Shown: positions 1 to 7,931 of the stretch, piece by piece
Layout of the letters: every line of letters starts with the position of its first letter
How positions within the stretch are numbered: position 1 is the stretch's first letter
From: Arthrobacter stackebrandtii
GTDB lineage: Bacteria; Actinomycetota; Actinomycetes; Actinomycetales; Micrococcaceae
DNA length: 64,000 nucleotides
Reading direction: 5' to 3'
Assembly (NCBI RefSeq): GCF_017876675.1
Contig: NZ_JAGIOI010000001.1
Coordinates: forward strand, 1,674,001 to 1,738,000
Program-made: the position numbers and the translations under genes
Notes under the pieces: generated by a model
The model's database searches: none
What the model was told of the DNA's origin: nothing
Seen by the model: the letters and a program-made list of their open reading frames with translations, nothing else

Positions 1-959
1 CCGCAGCCCGCGCACTCGTCGCGAAGATCACCGAAATGGCCGAGACCAACCGCGCCGTCCCCATGCTCTCGCGCACGCACGGCCAGCCCGCAACCCCCAC
101 CACACTGGGCAAGGAACTGGCCGTCACGGCCTTCCGCCTGACCCGCCAGCTGGACCGCATCGCCAAGACGGAATTCCTGGGCAAGATCAACGGCGCCACG
201 GGCACCTACGCCGCGCACTACGCATCCGTCCCGGCCGCCGACTGGGAAGTTGTCGCCAAGGGCTTCGTCGAGGCCCTGGGCCTGACCTGGAACCCTCTCA
301 CCACGCAGATCGAATCCCACGACTGGCAGGCAGAGCTCTACGCGGACATGGCCCGCTTCAACCGCATCCTGCACAACCTGTGCACGGACGTGTGGAGCTA
401 CATCTCCATCGGCTACTTCGCCCAGATCCCCGTTCCCGGCGCCACCGGTTCCTCCACCATGCCACACAAGGTCAACCCGATCCGCTTTGAAAACGCCGAG
501 GCCAACCTGGAGATCTCCAACGCCCTCCTGGACACCCTGGGCGCAACCCTGGTGACCAGCCGCTGGCAGCGCGACCTCACCGACTCCTCCAGCCAGCGCA
601 ACATCGGCGTGGCATTCGGCCACTCCTTGCTGGCCATCAACAACGTGCTGGGCGGCCTGGGCCGTCTGGACACCGCCGAGGCCGTCTTGGCTGCGGACCT
701 GGACACCAACTGGGAGGTCCTCGCCGAGGCCATCCAGATGGTCATGCGCGCCGAGGCCATCGCCGGTGTCGAGGGCATGGAAGACCCCTACGAGCGCCTC
801 AAGGACCTGACCCGCGGCCACCGCGTGGATGCCGCCCGCATGCAGGAGTTCGTCTCCGGTCTGGGCCTGTCCGACGGCGCCCAGCAGCGCCTGCTGGACC
901 TGACCCCGGGCAAGTACATCGGCATCGCCGAGTCGCTGGTGGACCACCTGAACAAGTAA
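1..959 (+). CDS. purB: Adenylosuccinate lyase, 5' end missing
   Basis: Cytoplasmic purine-biosynthesis enzyme that removes fumarate from SAICAR and from adenylosuccinate. The reading frame is open from the window edge (codons begin at base 3), so the N-terminal part lies outside. The fumarase/aspartase superfamily signature GSSTMPHKVNP lies at about 445-477, preceded by SHDWQAELYADMARF, which fits the E. coli-type PurB of about 456 residues. The frame ends at TAA 957-959 and is followed by a strong stem-loop. The family call is secure; only the start is unknown. Confidence 0.95.
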   Translation, partial: AARALVAKITEMAETNRAVPMLSRTHGQPATPTTLGKELAVTAFRLTRQLDRIAKTEFLGKINGATGTYAAHYASVPAADWEVVAKGFVEALGLTWNPLTTQIESHDWQAELYADMARFNRILHNLCTDVWSYISIGYFAQIPVPGATGSSTMPHKVNPIRFENAEANLEISNALLDTLGATLVTSRWQRDLTDSSSQRNIGVAFGHSLLAINNVLGGLGRLDTAEAVLAADLDTNWEVLAEAIQMVMRAEAIAGVEGMEDPYERLKDLTRGHRVDAARMQEFVSGLGLSDGAQQRLLDLTPGKYIGIAESLVDHLNK

Positions 960-988
960 TTTTGAAAAAATTCCCCACAGGGAATGCT

Positions 989-1039
989 CGACGGCGGCAC
1001 CTCGCTTGCGCTTCAAGCGCTGGCGGGGTGCCGCCGTCG
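989..1039. terminator. Stem-loop terminator after purB
   Basis: CGACGGCGGCACC (989-1001) pairs perfectly with GGTGCCGCCGTCG (1027-1039). A smaller inner stem (GCGCTT/AAGCGC) lies in the loop, and GTTTGTC follows on the plus strand. It lies 30 bp after the purB stop and between convergent genes, so it may serve both strands. Confidence 0.65.
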
Positions 1040-1084
1040 TTTGTCAACGAATCGCCGGCCTACGTTCGAGCGGCCGCCGGTGAC

Positions 1085-1507
1085 TCAGGGGCTTGCGACG
1101 CGACTGCCCTTGGGCCAAAAGACCGCGGCAAACACGGTCAAGAGCAGCAGCACTCCCGTTGACGCGAGCCACAGGAACATGCCGCCGATATCCCCGGCCG
1201 CACCTGCGGACGACCCAAAGGACAGCAAAACACCAGCCATGACGGCTGATAATGCCCCAAGGACCGACAACGCGACCATCATGAACGTCCGAATACCTCG
1301 GTCCTGAGGTCGCGGACGCGCGCTCAGGACCGCATAGCTCAGCGGAACCGCCAGGGCAAAGGCCGCCGCAAGCGCACAACCAAGCACATACAAGCCTTCG
1401 ATCCGGGGCAGGAGCAGGCCGCAGGCAGCTGCCAGGACTGAGAAAAACAGCGGGATCACCCGGACGAGCCAATTCGCAGTATCTGAAATATTATCGCCCT
1501 TCATCAT
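1085..1507 (-). CDS. Small multi-pass membrane protein of unknown function
   Basis: About 140 residues with four strongly hydrophobic segments (for example VIPLFFSVLAAACGLLL and FMMVALSVLGALSAVMAGVLL). I recognise no family. The start is taken at the ATGATG at 1507/1504, because the TGA stop of the upstream secreted protein overlaps it (ATGATGA); this implies translational coupling. Earlier in-frame starts would lie inside the upstream gene. Pairing of a secreted lipase-like protein with an overlapping membrane protein could mean an export or immunity partner, but nothing in the sequence proves this. Confidence 0.6.
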   Translation of the reverse strand: MMKGDNISDTANWLVRVIPLFFSVLAAACGLLLPRIEGLYVLGCALAAAFALAVPLSYAVLSARPRPQDRGIRTFMMVALSVLGALSAVMAGVLLSFGSSAGAAGDIGGMFLWLASTGVLLLLTVFAAVFWPKGSRVASP

Positions 1508-2448
1508 GTCGTCCAGGTTTTCACTGAGACCACGGCATAATATGATGCAGCAACCGCGGAGCAAGAATTACGGGTAACGCCCGGACCATAGGCAGTGCGG
1601 CAACTTGTCGTCAAATTGACTCCGAGCGCAAGGTCACAGCCCTTTCGCAATGACTTCTGCACTGCCTTGCTCTTGCCGAGATTCCCTTCAATGCACATGT
1701 CGTGGCGTGCACAGGAGCCCCGGAAATCGGCATTAAACCAACTATCTGGCGACATTGTACAATAGTCATGAAGCGATTTTCGAGAATGCTTCGTATTGTA
1801 TACGTAATTTCCGGGAATGCTCACGCCAGCGGCGCGGCTCTGCGCAAGCAAAGTTCCCTCTGCGCCACCCATCGACATGGATTTATTTACTGGTACTTCT
1901 CGAAAAAACTGATGATATGCGGAGATCAGCCGAATATCATCTTTATGACCCTTTCTGATAATCGCTGGAGCTAACGTAACAGGGAAGCTTGCATCCACAC
2001 CCACGTTCACTACCTGTCGAATCACATTCCCATGCACCTCATAGTGCGATTCAAGGACCTTGCCATTCGCATCAACCGCGAATGGATCGGAAAGGTCACC
2101 AAAAACTTTTCCCTTGACTTTGACCCGAACACCACCATTCGAGGTTTCCACCAATTTGCGGTCCGACTGAAGTCCACTGAAACCCTCAACAGCGTAGCCG
2201 TTATCATCAATCTTGCCTTCAACAATAATCGCATCAAGGAAAGGAGAGTATTCGTCGGATCCGCCGAGAACTTTGGAATCACCAGATTGAACACGGCTCT
2301 CATCGCCGACCACATCGAAGTCATCTCCGCCCAAGTATTCAGGAGCGGCATTCGCAGACGGCGCAGCAAACAACGCCCCCAAACACAGCAAAGCGACCAC
2401 TATAAAACTGCGTATACGTCGTTTCAAAAAATTCCCCATATTACTCAA
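1504..2448 (-). CDS. Secreted phospholipase A2-like protein
   Basis: 314 residues. A signal peptide covers roughly residues 1-34 (KRRIRS, hydrophobic core, then SANA before APE). Residues 35-215 form a region I cannot assign. The C-terminal part carries LHDYCTMSPDSWF, then FRGSCARHDMC with the His249-Asp250 pair typical of secreted prokaryotic and fungal phospholipase A2 (catalytic His-Asp dyad), and several paired cysteines suited to disulphides outside the cell. The expected role is hydrolysis of the sn-2 ester of phospholipids. It overlaps the following membrane-protein gene. Whether the dyad is active is not known, as the region after HD departs from the usual HDFGYRN. Confidence 0.65.
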   Translation of the reverse strand: MSNMGNFLKRRIRSFIVVALLCLGALFAAPSANAAPEYLGGDDFDVVGDESRVQSGDSKVLGGSDEYSPFLDAIIVEGKIDDNGYAVEGFSGLQSDRKLVETSNGGVRVKVKGKVFGDLSDPFAVDANGKVLESHYEVHGNVIRQVVNVGVDASFPVTLAPAIIRKGHKDDIRLISAYHQFFREVPVNKSMSMGGAEGTLLAQSRAAGVSIPGNYVYNTKHSRKSLHDYCTMSPDSWFNADFRGSCARHDMCIEGNLGKSKAVQKSLRKGCDLALGVNLTTSCRTAYGPGVTRNSCSAVAASYYAVVSVKTWTT

Positions 2449-2860
2449 CCACTTGCCCTCACAATCTATGAGGCAGGTTCAGCATCGCACAACAGAGCTA
2501 GCGTCATATCCAGAGTCGATCGGATGGCCCGTACGCACGTCTCCTGATGCGTGAAAGTATGTCACACCGACTCATGCACTCCCCGCTCACGAGCGTGAAT
2601 ATCCGGCAGAAGAATGTTCGATAGTCTTGAAATACTGTCACCGACTCAAGGGGGGACGATAATCACTGGACCCCGCTCTTCACTTATGGCTGTCCTTTTG
2701 GACAATGGTTGCCCTGTAACATTTCGTCATATCGAAGGTTTTTAGGTCCGAGGAAAGCTGGCCGGCCGGGGTTGCTCCGGCTGATTCCCACCGACTCTCG
2801 GTATGCCGGCCTCCGGTAAGGAGTCCCGTCAAACCTTAAAGAGCCACTTGTCTGCCCTTG
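2449..2860. other. Intergenic region without a recognised gene
   Basis: 412 bp between the start of the phospholipase-like gene and the end of the interrupted DUF2695-like gene. It presumably holds the promoter of the minus-strand phospholipase gene. I see no RNA gene, repeat or convincing open frame. Confidence 0.4.
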
Positions 2861-3159
2861 TCAGTACGAAGGATCCAGCCAATCCGTACCTGGAATGAGC
2901 GTGGCGTCCCGCCGCCAGATCCAGAGGCGGCACGGCTGGGTCGATCCCCTGCGCACCCCGATGCATGGCGGCGCCCCCACGGGAATGTTGCAGTCGGCGC
3001 AGCGCAGATCTTCCCGCAACAGGCCGTTGGCCACCACGCCGCTTTGCAGCAGATGGACATCCCCGTAGATCCCCATCTGCAGCAGTCGGCCGCCAAGGTT
3101 GGTGGCACGGGGCGCGTTGTGCTCCTGAAAGACCCGTGTCATGGCAAATCCCGTGTCCT
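2861..3159 (-). pseudogene. DUF2695-like gene, 3' part cut off by an IS
   Basis: This is the downstream fragment of a gene whose 5' part is at 5576-5734. Removing the IS (3160-5575) and one copy of the GTCCT duplication joins codon GAC (5578-5576) to ACG (3154-3152) in frame, reading GLED then TGFAMTRVFQEH. The joined protein would be about 150 residues. This half contains RATNLGGRLLQMGIYGDVHLL, which resembles the C-terminal pattern of DUF2695 proteins (RATxLxxRL...G.C/GDV). The function of this family is unknown. The family call is moderate; the reconstruction itself is firm. Confidence 0.65.
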
Positions 3160-5575
3160 CAGGGCTCCGGTCATGGTCGGGGACAGGCATTTGAAGTTCG
3201 TTGATTTTCAGGGGTTTTGAGTGGCTGAAGGGCTGTTAATCTTGCCCGCGATACGAAAAATAGAGTTAGTGTTTTGTCGTCAATCGAGGGGTGAAATGAT
3301 GGTTTTTATGACTGCTCAACTTCCCCTGCCTGTGACGATGGATCCTGTTGCCGTGTCGGTGGGCCTGGCGGTGTCCCTGGTGGAGAACGATCGTGGCGGG
3401 GAAGTCTATATTCGCGGGCAACTGTGTGACGTGTGGGACGCCGAAGACGCTGCTGCACGTCGCTGGGCGGCAGTGAAATTGGTGCGTTTGGGTGCGGCTT
3501 CGCAGGAGCAGGTCGCGGCAGCTTTCGGAGTTTCCTCGGTGGCGGTGTGGAAATGGGTCCAGCGGGCGGCCGTCGGTGGCATTGCTGCGTTGGTGTCGGA
3601 AAAGAAGGGCCCGAAGAAGGCTTCCCGACTTAGTGACACTGTCATCGCCCGGATCGTGGAACTGCGCAGCACTGGCCTGTCCCAGCAGGCTGTCGGCGAC
3701 ATGGTTGGCGTCTCGGAATTCAGTGTCCGCCGCGCCCTGAAAATCGCTGCCGAACAAACTGCCACAGAAACAGCAGCCCTCGAGCCAGAACCCCTGGAAC
3801 CAGCACCAGCACCACAGCCTGAGCTGCCGCTCTTTCCAGCCCCGGCACCCCGCACTGCTGAGCGTGCCGCCGCCGGCCTGCTCGAGGCTGCAGCGCCTTT
3901 GTTTGCCCCGGCCGCCCATGTTCGCTATGCCGGACTGTTTCTGGCGTTCCCCGCACTGGAAACCACCGGACTACTCGCCTGCGCTAGGCAAGTGTACGGG
4001 GCGTTGCCGAATGGTTTCTACGGCCTGGAAACGATACTGATTGATAGTGTGCTGCGGGCACTAGCTGGGGAAGCCCGGGCCGAGGGCGCGACCCGCTTTG
4101 ACCCGGAGGAACTTGGGCGGGTGTTGGGGTTGGATCGGGCCCCGGAAGTAAAAACCATCCGCCGCCGGATCAGCCAACTTGCCGAAACGGGCAAAGCCGG
4201 GGAACTGATCGCTGCCCTCGCCAAACACCACTTGTCAGGTACCGGTTCCGGTGGTGAGGACCTGGCGGCGATTCTTTATGTTGATGGGCATGTGCGCGCC
4301 TACCAGGGCACGAAGAAGATCGGGAAGATCTACTCCACACGGTTGAAGTTCCCGGTTCCGGCGACCGAGGAAACCTGGGTCACCGACGCGCACGGTGCCC
4401 CTGTCTTTGTCGTCATGGCCGCGCCCGGTGCGTCCCTGGCCGCCGAACTCCGCGACCTCCTGCCGGAACTGCGCACCACGGTCGGGGACGAGCGGCGGGT
4501 GCTGGTCGGCTTCGACCGCGGAGGATGGTCCCCCGCCTTGTTCAAGCACATGGATGCGGCTGGTTTTGATGTGCTGACTTGGCGCAAAGGCACCACCAAA
4601 GACATCGAAGAAAAGTTGTTCGCCCAGGTGTCCTACACCGACGAACACGGTGAAGAGAAGACTTGGTCGGTTGCTGACACGGTCGTTGACCTGCCCCTGA
4701 ACACCACGAAGAAGACCGGTGAAGTCTTCAGTATCCGCCAGATTAGCCGGATCGTGGGCACCACCGGTGGTGGCACGAGGCAAATTCATATCCTCACCAC
4801 TGACCGGACCATGAGCGCTGGGGAGGTCGTGTATCGGATGGGGAATCGGTGGCGGCAGGAAAACCAGTTCCGCTACGCGCGCATGCACTTCGCCCTCGAC
4901 TCACACGACTCCTACACCAGCACCGATGACAACGAGGACCGTTTGGTGCCGGAACCGGCGAAGGCCCGCGCCTACCAAAAAGTTGTCGCCGCCCGGCGCC
5001 ACCACGCAGAAGCAGCAGCCATAGCTGATCTGAACCTGTTGGCATTGAAAACCCCGACCGAGGGCACCGATGAAATCACGGTGACCAGTGCCATGCACAA
5101 CCACGTCATGGCACCAGTATGGGAAGCAGAAAGTGCTTTGGTTGCTGCTGAGAATGTACATCAAAGCATTCCGGCGAAGATCCGCCTCGGTGACCTGAAC
5201 CCGGGCCAACAAGTCCTGGATATCGAGGTGAAACTGATCCACACCGGGATCCGGATGGCCGCCTACAACACGGCGATGACGATCGCCAGAGAGATCCGTA
5301 CCAACACTGGCTACCGGCGCGCGAACCAGGAAGCCCACGCCCTCATGCGTCAGATGTTCAATCAGCCCGGTGACGTGAATACCACCGACCCCGGCCATCT
5401 CACCATCACTCTGGACCCGCTACCGACCAAGGCCAAAACTGCGGCCGCCGCTCAGCTGTGCGAGCACCTCACCGCCACCGAAACCCGCTACCCCGGCACC
5501 AATCTCATCCTCAAATACGCCATCAAAACCAAGGCCTCGGCTCTCATCAAATAAATCGTGATGTCAGGAGCCCTG
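3160..5575 (+). mobile_element. 2416-bp insertion sequence with large transposase
   Basis: The left end reads CAGGGCTCCGGTCAT at 3160 and the reverse complement of the right end reads CAGGGCTCCTGACAT at 5575: 13 of 15 positions match, the first nine perfectly. Both ends are flanked by the 5-bp direct repeat GTCCT (3155-3159 and 5576-5580). The element carries one transposase gene and has split a DUF2695-like gene. The intact target duplication and intact transposase suggest a fairly recent insertion. Confidence 0.85.
3296..5554 (+). CDS. Large IS transposase with two N-terminal helix-turn-helix regions
   Basis: An ATG at 3296 is preceded at 4 bp by GAGGGG, giving 752 residues; the frame is open from 3221. 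Residues numbered from 3221: two helix-turn-helix regions at about 84-118 and 139-175, a proline/alanine/glutamate-rich linker at 185-215, then a DDE-type catalytic region with candidates D355 (YVDGH), D432 (GFDRGGW) and E547 (RWRQENQFRY). The last pattern resembles the Y(2)R(3)E(6)K region of IS4-like transposases. I cannot place it in a named IS family, but the terminal repeats and target duplication around it show it moves. It looks intact. Confidence 0.85.
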   Translation: MMVFMTAQLPLPVTMDPVAVSVGLAVSLVENDRGGEVYIRGQLCDVWDAEDAAARRWAAVKLVRLGAASQEQVAAAFGVSSVAVWKWVQRAAVGGIAALVSEKKGPKKASRLSDTVIARIVELRSTGLSQQAVGDMVGVSEFSVRRALKIAAEQTATETAALEPEPLEPAPAPQPELPLFPAPAPRTAERAAAGLLEAAAPLFAPAAHVRYAGLFLAFPALETTGLLACARQVYGALPNGFYGLETILIDSVLRALAGEARAEGATRFDPEELGRVLGLDRAPEVKTIRRRISQLAETGKAGELIAALAKHHLSGTGSGGEDLAAILYVDGHVRAYQGTKKIGKIYSTRLKFPVPATEETWVTDAHGAPVFVVMAAPGASLAAELRDLLPELRTTVGDERRVLVGFDRGGWSPALFKHMDAAGFDVLTWRKGTTKDIEEKLFAQVSYTDEHGEEKTWSVADTVVDLPLNTTKKTGEVFSIRQISRIVGTTGGGTRQIHILTTDRTMSAGEVVYRMGNRWRQENQFRYARMHFALDSHDSYTSTDDNEDRLVPEPAKARAYQKVVAARRHHAEAAAIADLNLLALKTPTEGTDEITVTSAMHNHVMAPVWEAESALVAAENVHQSIPAKIRLGDLNPGQQVLDIEVKLIHTGIRMAAYNTAMTIAREIRTNTGYRRANQEAHALMRQMFNQPGDVNTTDPGHLTITLDPLPTKAKTAAAAQLCEHLTATETRYPGTNLILKYAIKTKASALIK

Positions 5576-5734
5576 GTCCTCCAGCCCCGAGACGGCCCGC
5601 ATCAAAAAACACACCAGGCATTCATTGGGGTGCGGCGTCATGAGGCTGCCGGCCAGCTGCCAAAACTCCCGGTCCTCCCGATCCTCCGGATCTTCCATAC
5701 CGTCGTCGTCAGCGCTGAAGTCGTAGTCGTCCAT
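5576..5734 (-). pseudogene. DUF2695-like gene, 5' part cut off by an IS
   Basis: The ATG at 5734 follows AGGAAAACGC, a good ribosome binding site. The product starts with an acidic stretch (MDDYDFSADDDGMEDPEDRED), then WQLAGSLMTPHPNECLVCFLMRAVSGLED, matching the HPxECLxCFLxR motif I associate with DUF2695. The frame then runs into the IS and stops at 5564 after three foreign residues. The remainder is at 2861-3159. The native gene is broken; a 56-residue remnant could still be made. Confidence 0.7.
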
Positions 5735-5852
5735 GCGTTTTCCTTTCCATGGTTCAACCATGGCGGGCCGAACACGCACGCAAAAGGGCGGCTTGGGGAA
5801 TTGTGGACCACCGCCTCGCCACGCCCGGCTGTGGAGGAACGAACGGGCCCGC

Positions 5853-7064
5853 TCAGCCTGCGTGGGCGCGCTGGAACCGTTCGATTCGCGCCATGGCCGA
5901 GCTGACGGCGTCGTACCCGGCGGCAAAGCTCAGGCGCACGGTGGCTGTCCCGCCCACCCCGTCAAAGTCGGTGCCCGGCACCAGCGCCACGGCCTCGGAT
6001 TCCAGCAGCGCGGCGCAGTATTCACGCGAATCCGCGAAACCGGCAAGGGCGGGCCCCAGGTTTGCGTAGTAGTAGAAGGCGCCGTCGGCCGGGGCGGCGT
6101 CCGTCCAGCCCAGATCCGCAACCTTGCCAAGAATGTAGTTGCGGGTGCGGGAGAACTCGGCCACCCAGGCGTCCGCCTCCGCATACGACTCCCCACTGAA
6201 CGCCTCCACGGCCGCCATTTGGGCCGGCGCCGGCGGGCACAGGGCCACGTTGCCGGCCAGCGCGTCCACGCCGGGCAGGAGGTCGTCGGGTACAAGTGCC
6301 CAGCCGAGCCGCCAGCCGGTCATCCCCCAGTACTTTGAAAAGCTGGAAATTACGACGCCGGACTGGTCCAGTTCCCAGGCGCAGACCCCCTTGGGGTCGG
6401 GGTTCCGGGGCGCCGGGTAGGTGATGCCGTGGTAAATCTCGTCGCTGATCAGGCGCACCCCGTGCTCGCCGCACCACTGCGCCAGCTCCGCCAGTTCCTC
6501 CCGGGACACCATGGTGCCGGTGGGATTGGCGGGCGAGGCCAACATCAGTCCCGCGAGCGGACCATGCTGGGCCACAGCCTGCCCAAGGAGCGCGGGGGTG
6601 GGCTGGAAGCGGGTGTCCGCTCCGGCGTCGAGCTCCACCACCTCAATACCCAAGGCCGTGAGGATGTTTTTGTAGGCCGGGTAGCCGGGGCGGGCGAGGG
6701 CCACCCTGTCACCGGGGTTGAAGGCGGCCAGGAAGACCAGCATGAAGGCGCCGGAGGATCCGGTGGTGACTGCGATGTTGCGGGCGGGAACGTCCAGCCC
6801 ATACCAGCGCTTGTAGTGCCCGGCGATGGCCTGGCGAAGCTCGGCGATCCCGAGCGCCGGCGTGTACGTCAGCGGCGTCCCGGCGGCATGGATGGCCGCG
6901 GCACGGGCGGAAACGGCGGTGGGCGCTCCCCCGCTGGGCTCGCCCGCACAGAGGGAAATGACGTCGCGACCGGCTGCGCGGAGGTCGGCCACGCGCTGCA
7001 GGATGTCCATGACGGCGAAGGGCTGCACACTGGCGCGGGCGGCGACGGCGAGGGGTGGGCGCAT
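5853..7064 (-). CDS. Class I/II pyridoxal-phosphate aminotransferase
   Basis: 403 residues starting MRPPLAVAARASVQPFAVMDIL at 7064. The longer open frame would run past the divergent gene start at 7156, so this ATG is preferred. Fold-type I features are SPANPTGTMVS, SDEIYHGI (the Asp that contacts the cofactor nitrogen) and SSFSKYWGMTGWRLGW with Lys244 as the Schiff-base lysine. The C-terminal RLSFA fits the substrate-carboxylate arginine. Its substrate is not evident; aspartate/alanine-type aminotransferases are nearest. It is transcribed away from the peptidyl-tRNA hydrolase-like gene. Confidence 0.85.
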   Translation of the reverse strand: MRPPLAVAARASVQPFAVMDILQRVADLRAAGRDVISLCAGEPSGGAPTAVSARAAAIHAAGTPLTYTPALGIAELRQAIAGHYKRWYGLDVPARNIAVTTGSSGAFMLVFLAAFNPGDRVALARPGYPAYKNILTALGIEVVELDAGADTRFQPTPALLGQAVAQHGPLAGLMLASPANPTGTMVSREELAELAQWCGEHGVRLISDEIYHGITYPAPRNPDPKGVCAWELDQSGVVISSFSKYWGMTGWRLGWALVPDDLLPGVDALAGNVALCPPAPAQMAAVEAFSGESYAEADAWVAEFSRTRNYILGKVADLGWTDAAPADGAFYYYANLGPALAGFADSREYCAALLESEAVALVPGTDFDGVGGTATVRLSFAAGYDAVSSAMARIERFQRAHAG

Positions 7065-7155
7065 GGGAACTCCTTGGGTGGCGGCGGAATCAGGCCTCAA
7101 GCAGCCTTGGGCTGGACTCCAGCTTGCCACACGCCGCTGCCGATACCCTTGTGGG

Positions 7156-7806
7156 GTGAGTGAATATACCGAACGTGCCCGGGGAGAATTGATCCAGCCC
7201 ATCATCTTGTATGTGGACCGCGAGGAGCCGGCCGGCGAGCAGCATGGCATTGCTGCGGCGGCGCTGGCGTCCGTGCAGGCCTACCTGCAGGACCCCGCGA
7301 ATCCGGACTGGCGGGTGTGGGCATCGGAGGCGTTTGGCAAGACGGTCCGGCGTGCCGACGCGAAGATGTTTGCCAAGGTCCGGGCGGCATTCCCGGAGGC
7401 GGTGCTGGCGACGGTGGGTGAGGGATCCGCCGTCGGGCTGCCGCCCATGCCCGCAGATGCCCTGCCCAAACTGCTGGCCAAGCTGCAGGTCTCCGGCACG
7501 GCGTTGCCGCCCGGGGTACCACTGCCGCCTGCGCCGCTTTCCATTGTGTTGAACGGCTCGCTGGGGATGTCCACGGGCAAGGCCTGCGCCCAGGCGGCGC
7601 ATGCGCTGTTTGCCTGGCTGGTGGAAGCCAAACCGGCCGTGGTGGAACAGTGGGTGGCCGACGGTTTCCCCCTGGGCGTGCTGGACCTGCCCGCCAAGGA
7701 GTTCCGCAGGGGTGCGCGGAAGGCGGCAGGGCCGGTGATCCGGGACGCCGGCCGGACGGAGATTGAGCCGGGATCGACGACGGCGTATGTGACCCTCTCC
7801 CGTTAA
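7156..7806 (+). CDS. Peptidyl-tRNA hydrolase 2 (PTH2)-like protein
   Basis: 216 residues from GTG 7156 (VSEYTERARGEL). The C-terminal half has the PTH2 pattern: SIVLNGSLGMSTGKACAQAAHALFAWL (family form: VxVRxDLxMxxGKxAAQxxHA) and, near the end, IRDAGRTEIEPGSTTAYVTL. Family members release peptides from stalled peptidyl-tRNA. The roughly 120-residue N-terminal extension is not part of the basic PTH2 domain and I cannot assign it. Standard bacteria rely on the unrelated Pth, so this is probably an accessory actinobacterial paralogue. Confidence 0.75.
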   Translation: MSEYTERARGELIQPIILYVDREEPAGEQHGIAAAALASVQAYLQDPANPDWRVWASEAFGKTVRRADAKMFAKVRAAFPEAVLATVGEGSAVGLPPMPADALPKLLAKLQVSGTALPPGVPLPPAPLSIVLNGSLGMSTGKACAQAAHALFAWLVEAKPAVVEQWVADGFPLGVLDLPAKEFRRGARKAAGPVIRDAGRTEIEPGSTTAYVTLSR

Positions 7807-7808
7807 AC

Positions 7809-7886
7809 AGGATCGAGCCCTGCCCTCAGCGTTGAGCTGCGCGTCTCCAGCCGCTCATATCAACACCAAGGGCAGAACTCGATCCT
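7809..7886. repeat. Long imperfect inverted repeat between convergent genes
   Basis: AGGATCGAGCCCTGCCCT at 7809 pairs with AGGGCAGAACTCGATCCT ending at 7886 (16 of 18 positions), and an inner GTTGA/TCAAC pair extends it. It begins 3 bp after the PTH2-like stop. It could act as a transcript end or a processing stem for both convergent genes; there is no clear T-run. Confidence 0.55.
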
Positions 7887-7889
7887 GCC

Positions 7890-7909
7890 GGGGCCGGCCA
7901 GCCGGCCCC
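7890..7909. terminator. GC-rich hairpin downstream of the LPMO gene
   Basis: GGGGCCGGC and GCCGGCCCC flank a 2-nt loop, a perfect 9-bp stem lying 22 bp beyond the LPMO stop (minus strand) and right beside the larger inverted repeat. It has no T-run, so intrinsic termination is plausible but not certain. Confidence 0.45.
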
Positions 7910-7931
7910 GGGTCAAGCTACCGGACTGGGA

